Positions 16,837-21,163 of a DNA stretch of 21,163 bases are shown in pieces. Position 1 is the stretch's first letter. The number at the start of each line of letters is the position of its first letter. The notes under the pieces were generated by a model. The model ran no database searches and was not told the origin of the DNA. It was given only the letters and a program-made list of their open reading frames with translations. The DNA is taken from NCBI GenBank assembly GCA_030374735.1, contig JASCIV010000399.1:1-21163 (forward strand). The letters run 5' to 3'. A program made the position numbers and the translations under genes. The DNA comes from Gracilaria caudata (lineage: Eukaryota > Rhodophyta > Florideophyceae > Gracilariales > Gracilariaceae).

Positions 16837-17465
16837 GAGCTTGAAGAGAAGAGAAGCTGTTTGTTGGTCTCGGAGAGGCCTTGGAACAAAGTGCGAGGTG
16901 TTGTTTATGAAAACACTTAATGAAATTTTTTTTGTGTGACGAACTGTTGAGCAGATGCAGACGTAAAGTTTTATGATAACTGTACAGAAGAGAGAATTGC
17001 CTTTTACTTCAACTTGAAAATGAGTTAGTTTCTTCTACAGTATCTCCCAAAGCGAGTAGAATTATTATTATCAGCTAGTGTTAGGTAGGAGAACGAGTGG
17101 CAAAGCTTCATTAGAATAGAGTCATAAAAATAGGGAAAAGCGTACATATATGAGTTTCGCACGTCAAGAAACGAGCCTAGCAGAAAAAGGGGTAAATTTT
17201 TCCAGCTTAGCGATGCATCTTTTTACAGGAAAGCAAACTGAAAAGATGAAGGTAGATAAATTGCAAACAATTCTGCAACAATTTCATGAAAGCTTTGCTT
17301 TGTAGATTTGTCGAATATTTTGAAATAAAATTCACGTAGCGTGTCATATTTCATTTGGTTGCAATTTGTTTTTTTTTGCAAAACATTTACGTGTCTACCC
17401 TTCTCATCGGCGTATTTTGAAACTAAGGGTTAAATTGAAACAGACTCTTTGAATGTGTCGCTATG
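16837..17465. other. AT-rich intergenic region
   Basis: Distinctly AT-rich compared with the genes, with T- and A-runs and no open frame of note. It separates the zinc-finger promoter from the transposon relic. Nothing else is seen in it. Confidence 0.6.
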
Positions 17466-19260
17466 TAGCACTGCGACGACCGACTACAGTACAACCACGT
17501 CTCTTGTTCTTGTCCATTCTTAACATCTCTTGCTGCCTAAAATTCAATCGCCCACCTCCTGCGGTGAGGATTTGATTCGAGACATCAACGTTGAAGTCTC
17601 ACCTACAAATTTCCTAACTGTCAGACCCAGTTGATTTCCCCGCCAACTTTGCTCAGTAAAACGCTGCAAAACCCTGACAACCCAAACGAATGTGCAGTCC
17701 TGCGTCCTGATGGACACGATACGCAGAAAATATAAAATGGGCGCCACAGTTTTCGTGAATCGTCCGCGCAGTCCCGCTCACCAACACTGCACACGCCGTC
17801 ACTTTCATGCCATCGTCTATGCGCCAACAGACAGCGCGTACAAAGCTCCAACTCCAGAAAAGCTTCGAGAGCGGCAGACAAAGACAATCCGATGTTTCGC
17901 TGCTGAAAAAGCAGAAGTCCGCAGCATATATTCTCATACAAGTTGCCATATCCCGATCGACGTTGTACCGAATTTGCTCCGCAATGGTAACCAACAACAA
18001 TGCACAGCTCGACAAGCTCTTGAATCCTCACGAGAGCTCTCCCGGTCGTCCCGCCATTAGTTCAGACGAAGAGAACAAACTCATCAAGGATCAAATGAAG
18101 TTTGCGGCTGATCGTGATTTTGCACAACGCAAAAAAGGTGAAGCACATAATGGCTAAGATTGCTGCAGACGGCCGGAAGCCGTTTGTCAATGGCTTGCTC
18201 TCTGATGATTTCATCCGCTCCTGGAGGGCTAAGAACAGAAATGTCGCGTTCCGGACTGCTAAACTGAGGTTGAACAAGAAACTGGTAGGAGAAAATCCCA
18301 AGCACGTGGGAACATATGCGCACTGTCTGGAGTCCGTCGGTTCTTTCAACCCTGGGATCTTCGATGATGGGGACTTCGTGTGGAATTTGGATGAAACTGC
18401 CATTGATCCGTAGTTCGGAATGAAGATCAAAATGTTCACCGGTGTTGAATAAAATCACGGAGGATATCGTGCTACGACTTTGAGGAATGGTAGCGGTCGT
18501 CATGTTACAGCTGTCACCGCCATGTCGGCGTCGGGTTGTAAAGCACCACCGGTGTTTGTTGTGGAGGGCCGAAACGTGATGAACGGTGGGGTTCTGCTTT
18601 TGGATAAAAATGTATTTCGCACGAAGAGTGGAGCGGCTCACAGACTTTGCTCCAAAGACTGGCTCCCAGGTGATTCTATGATCGTCACTTCACCTCATGG
18701 TTCGGTTATCAAAGAGATTCTGTCATTGATCATGGAGCATTTGGCAAGATTCATTCGAAAGTTTGTCGCAAAAACGCAGCCGGTTCTTCTCTTGGTTGAC
18801 GGACATGCCTCTCGAAAGGGAAGCATATGGCTCGAGACTTGCATGCAGCACAACATTGAGGTCATTCAGAGCCCGGCAAACACCAGTCACTTCCTTCAGC
18901 CTATCGATCAGTATGTGAACAAAAAATTGAAGATGACTGTTCGTTCCATGCAAGATGAACTCATGAGCATTGCTCCCGTCTCCCTCACTTCAATCGGCAT
19001 CAAACTCATGCTTGGCGTTTGTGGGTGGGAAAGTATTACCGAAGAAGACATCACTCGTAGCTTCGACGTATGCGGACTGTGGCCAATGGACTATCTATTT
19101 GTCGCACAAATATAGCGGAAGCGCACGGATCTACAATGCACTTCCCCGGGTAATGGCGTTCCATCTGTTTCCTCTCGTGTTCCCGCTGTTCGAGCACGTC
19201 GTCGAAACGCTGAGGCGTTTTTGGCGGTAAAGAACATAATATGCCGTCGTCACGATGCTA
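17466..19260 (+). mobile_element. Pogo-like (Tc1/mariner superfamily) transposon relic
   Basis: The body is a broken DDE transposase (see next entry). Candidate ends: TA then GCACTGCGACGACCG at 17466-17482, and on the other strand TA then GCATCGTGACGACGG at 19260-19244, agreeing at 13 of 17 positions including the TA, which is the target duplication of this superfamily. That gives an element of about 1.8 kb, typical for pogo relatives. The ends are short and diverged and were found by eye, so the body is firm but the boundaries are tentative. Confidence 0.55.
17807..19115 (+). pseudogene. Pogo/Tigger-type DDE transposase, inactivated
   Basis: Three frame-linked pieces. Part one (17807 to about 18130) holds a helix-turn-helix (SAAYILIQVAISRSTLYRI) followed by GRPAISSDEENKLI, as in pogo/CENP-B-like DNA-binding domains. 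The reading frame then shifts by one at an A-run (18131-18136). Part two continues with a second helical DNA-binding section (DDFIRSWRAKNRNVAFRTAK) and the first catalytic Asp in VWNLDETAI (codon at 18390). In-frame stops follow at 18411-18413 (TAG) and 18450-18452 (TAA). Part three (18453-19115) has the second Asp in LLLVDGHASRKG (18798) and the third in NTSHFLQPIDQYVNK (18906), with 35 residues between, within the range of the pogo group. All three catalytic residues survive, so inactivation is probably recent; as it stands it cannot make a full transposase. Confidence 0.8.
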
Positions 19261-19356
19261 CCAGATGTAAGAGAGGAATGGCAATGACAATGAACACTTC
19301 TCGTTTACACACTGCGACGATGAAGCTTGTTGCTTCTCTCGTCTGAACACAAATCT

Positions 19357-19375
19357 CATGTCTCTTATAGACATG
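19357..19375. repeat. Inverted repeat in the LTR over a TATA-like motif
   Basis: CATGTCT (19357-19363) and AGACATG (19369-19375) are perfect 7-bp arms around a 5-nt loop. The minus-strand TATAAG motif falls in the loop and inner arm, so this may mark the core promoter of the LTR. Confidence 0.7.
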
Positions 19376-19379
19376 GATG

Positions 19380-19435
19380 CAACCGCTTATATGTTTGAAT
19401 GTGATTCAAACATATGAATTTGAAACGAGCGGTTG
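19380..19435. repeat. Nested inverted repeat in the LTR
   Basis: Inner perfect 12-bp arms ATATGTTTGAAT (19389-19400) and ATTCAAACATAT (19404-19415) around GTG, and outer perfect 8-bp arms CAACCGCT (19380-19387) and AGCGGTTG (19428-19435). In DNA this could extrude as a cruciform; if transcribed it would form a long hairpin. It lies in the presumed U3. Confidence 0.85.
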
Positions 19436-19458
19436 TCTCTAGGCTATGTCAAGTAATA

Positions 19459-21163
19459 CTATATTACATTCACCCCTCTTTTGGAATCAGGCGTCCTCGC
19501 TGATTTCTCAAAGTCACGAACACGGTCTCGGCAGTTTGACAATTCGCTCTTTGGCATCCAAATGGCTTCTTCCGGAGTGTCATTTTCAAACTGTACCAGG
19601 TAATAAATCTTTCTTCGAGACTTCTTCTTTCCTAGAATTGCTTTAACCTCTTGCTCAATGTTGCCTTCGGCATCGATAACAACTGACAATGTTGTGTTGT
19701 CGTTTTCTGGTCTGTTGTACTTCTTCAACTTTGACACATGGAAAACGTTATGAGCTCGTTTCATTGAGGGCGGCATCTCCAGTTTGTACGTCACGGGACC
19801 CATGACCTCCTTGACTGCTAAGGGACCAACAAACTTTGGTCTCCATTTCTTCGGTAGATCCGCACGAGTTGACAATCCTGTTCCATTAAGGTTTAACATC
19901 ACTAAATCTCCAACCTGAAAAGATATATCTCGTCTCTTTTTGTTGGCGTAGAAAACTTGCTGCGCTTGTGTCGTGGCTAAGTTGTCACGCGCAATAACTT
20001 GAAACATCTCACGTCGGTCCAGAGTATTCACAGCAGCTTCGCAATTCGACATTGTTCCAGCTTCCCTAGTCAATTGGGATTGGGGAATGTATCCAATATC
20101 CACTTCAAAAGGTGTTAGTCCCGTGCTCTTGTGTTTAGTAGAGTTGTACGTAAACTCTAGTTCGCTTAATGCTGAATCCCAATCATGCTGTTGGGTTTGA
20201 ATTATTTGACGAAGCATTTGGCTCAGAGTTCGTATAGTGTTCTCACTCTGCCCGTCAGTCTGCGGGTGTCCTTTTGTAGCCATGTTCTTCTCAATATTCA
20301 GCATATCTGTAATTCCTTCGAAGTACTTTGATGTGAACAAGGGATCTCTGTCCAAAATGATCTTACTTGGAGTTCCATGTTTCGAAAACACATTATCAAA
20401 CAGTAGCTGTACCACATCAAGAGACGTGATGTGCTTATTCGTCGGGATAAATAAAGCTCGTTTCGAAAGCTTTTCTACAATGACAAACACTGAGTCATTT
20501 CCTTTCTGAGAGGTAGGGAACTCGGTTAAGAAATCCATAGTTACCACGTCCCAGCAGCGATGTGGAATTCCATGTGGTTGGAGCATTCCTTTTTCCTTAG
20601 AGCGTTCTTCCTTATTTTGTTGGCAAGTTAGACAAGACGCAACATATCTGGCAACATCGTTGTACATGCCTTTCCAATAGAACGATCTTGCACATTGGTA
20701 AAAAGTTTTTTCCACTCCAAAATGTGGACGGGTGTGTATTTCGGCAATAACACTCTTACGTAAACCATCTTTCTCTGGAACGTAAAGTCTCTTCATGCCT
20801 GCGGCTGTCCAGTACAGCTTCCCATTCTCTACAGAGTAATTATGGCCATACATTCGTACTTTCTTGGAATGTTGTGTGTCCTTCTTCAGTAGCCATGCGA
20901 AGAGGTCCTTTGACCATTGATCATCTTCGTAGCTCTCTTCAATCTTTTGAATTAGGTTAATATCCTTCAGTCGTAACGAATTCAAAAGAAGTGGGTTGTC
21001 TACGATCCTGCTGAGGGCGTCGGCAGCCCCATTCTTAGAGCCGGACAAATGCTCCACGATATAATTGTAGCTCTGCAGCTCATCAATCCATCGCATTTGT
21101 CTACCGTTCAGTTTTGCTTTTGACTGTAGGTACTTGATTGGCTCATGGTCCGTGCGGAGGACG
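19459..21163 (-). CDS. pol: Pol polyprotein end: RNase H, integrase, chromodomain-like
   Basis: Open to the right window edge, so 5' partial; numbering below starts at the internal Met whose codon begins at 21096. Before it, RTDHEPIKYL and LNGRQMRW, and after it VEHLSGSKNGAADALSR (14-30), are the end of the reverse-transcriptase RNase H domain. A zinc-binding HHCC domain follows (H121, H125, C155, C158). Integrase core: D188 (VTMDF), D249 (ILDRDPLF), E285 (GQSENTIR), a normal D-D-35-E triad. After NVFHVSKLKKY (450-460) comes a chromodomain-like segment (EVKAILGKKK, YYLVQF, EEAIWMPKSEL; 482-519), the mark of chromoviruses, which target chromatin marks when inserting. The enzyme copies and inserts the element DNA. 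All catalytic residues visible are intact. The stop codon lies in the LTR. Confidence 0.92.
   Translation of the reverse strand, partial: VLRTDHEPIKYLQSKAKLNGRQMRWIDELQSYNYIVEHLSGSKNGAADALSRIVDNPLLLNSLRLKDINLIQKIEESYEDDQWSKDLFAWLLKKDTQHSKKVRMYGHNYSVENGKLYWTAAGMKRLYVPEKDGLRKSVIAEIHTRPHFGVEKTFYQCARSFYWKGMYNDVARYVASCLTCQQNKEERSKEKGMLQPHGIPHRCWDVVTMDFLTEFPTSQKGNDSVFVIVEKLSKRALFIPTNKHITSLDVVQLLFDNVFSKHGTPSKIILDRDPLFTSKYFEGITDMLNIEKNMATKGHPQTDGQSENTIRTLSQMLRQIIQTQQHDWDSALSELEFTYNSTKHKSTGLTPFEVDIGYIPQSQLTREAGTMSNCEAAVNTLDRREMFQVIARDNLATTQAQQVFYANKKRRDISFQVGDLVMLNLNGTGLSTRADLPKKWRPKFVGPLAVKEVMGPVTYKLEMPPSMKRAHNVFHVSKLKKYNRPENDNTTLSVVIDAEGNIEQEVKAILGKKKSRRKIYYLVQFENDTPEEAIWMPKSELSNCRDRVRDFEKSARTPDSKRGVNVI
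19473..19482 (-). other. Polypurine tract
   Basis: The minus strand reads AAAAGAGGGG, four bases before the presumed LTR start at 19468. In Ty3/gypsy elements this RNase H-resistant purine run primes plus-strand DNA synthesis and sits right at the 3' LTR, so sequence and position both agree. It lies inside the last codons of pol. Confidence 0.6.

Larger units (their letters stand above)
19266..19468 (-). repeat. 3' LTR of the chromovirus (203 bp)
   Basis: On the minus strand it starts TGTAATATAG at 19468 and ends CTCTCTTACA at 19266, giving 5-bp inverted termini TGTAA/TTACA of the usual TG...CA type. It directly follows a polypurine tract and the end of the pol frame (the pol stop, 19461-19459, lies inside it). 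TATA-like motifs on the minus strand: ATATAAGCGG (about 19392-19383) and CTATAAGAG (about 19370-19362). It carries two strong hairpins (separate entries). The second LTR is not in the window, so the limits are inferred. Confidence 0.55.
19266..21163 (-). mobile_element. Ty3/gypsy chromovirus, 3' part, running off the window
   Basis: Reads from the right edge leftwards: RNase H end, integrase, chromodomain-like C-terminus, polypurine tract, LTR. Gag, protease, reverse transcriptase, the 5' LTR and primer site would lie beyond 21163. The visible coding part has no frameshift or internal stop, so the insertion may be young. If 19266 is the true LTR end, the five bases 19261-19265 (CCAGA) would be the target duplication, to be matched at the far end. 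Confidence 0.85.

Overview
The window looks like nuclear DNA of an intron-poor eukaryote. Its long single-exon genes have classical secretory signal peptides and TATA boxes about 100-150 bp before the ATG. It also carries a C2H2 zinc-finger gene, an ankyrin protein, a pogo-type DNA transposon relic and a Ty3/gypsy chromovirus. Compact single-exon genes set among LTR elements would fit a red macroalga (florideophyte), but that is a guess from style and no marker gene settles it. Bacterial-style reading (operons, GTG starts) does not fit.

Layout, left to right. 1-843: no gene seen. 969-1664 (+): small secreted 8-cysteine orphan protein with a good TATA box and a perfect inverted repeat touching it. 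1665-3101: no convincing gene. 3102-3842 (-): secreted protein with a cysteine-rich segment and a predicted beta-sandwich region. 3843-5773: mostly non-coding, with a possible decayed coding stretch at 4917-5762. 5774-8047 (-): ankyrin repeats, then a long helical region, a glycine-rich hydrophobic segment and an acidic tail; just upstream on the same strand is a broken ankyrin remnant (about 8070-8510). 8511-9897: non-coding, with a diverged internal duplication and a striking CACGTG-flanked inverted repeat. 9898-11388 (+): multi-pass membrane protein with a cysteine-containing ectodomain. 11496-13574 (-): secreted beta-propeller protein of a mainly bacterial/archaeal family, tail-to-tail with the previous gene (107 bp apart). 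13575-15096: non-coding, with a dead zinc-finger unit and a possible solo LTR. 15097-16692 (-): zinc-finger protein with ten C2H2 fingers. 16693-17465: AT-rich upstream region of that gene.

17466-21163 is a mobile-element block: a pogo-like DDE transposon relic (one frameshift, at least two internal stops), followed within a few bases by the 3' LTR of a chromovirus whose RNase H, integrase and chromodomain-like end run off the right edge of the window.

The host genes do not form an obvious pathway. Themes are secretion and cell surface (four proteins enter the secretory or membrane system), one possible signalling or defence-like protein (ankyrin plus hydrophobic segment), and rapid local evolution by tandem duplication (ankyrin N-terminus, zinc fingers, short leader repeats) and decay.
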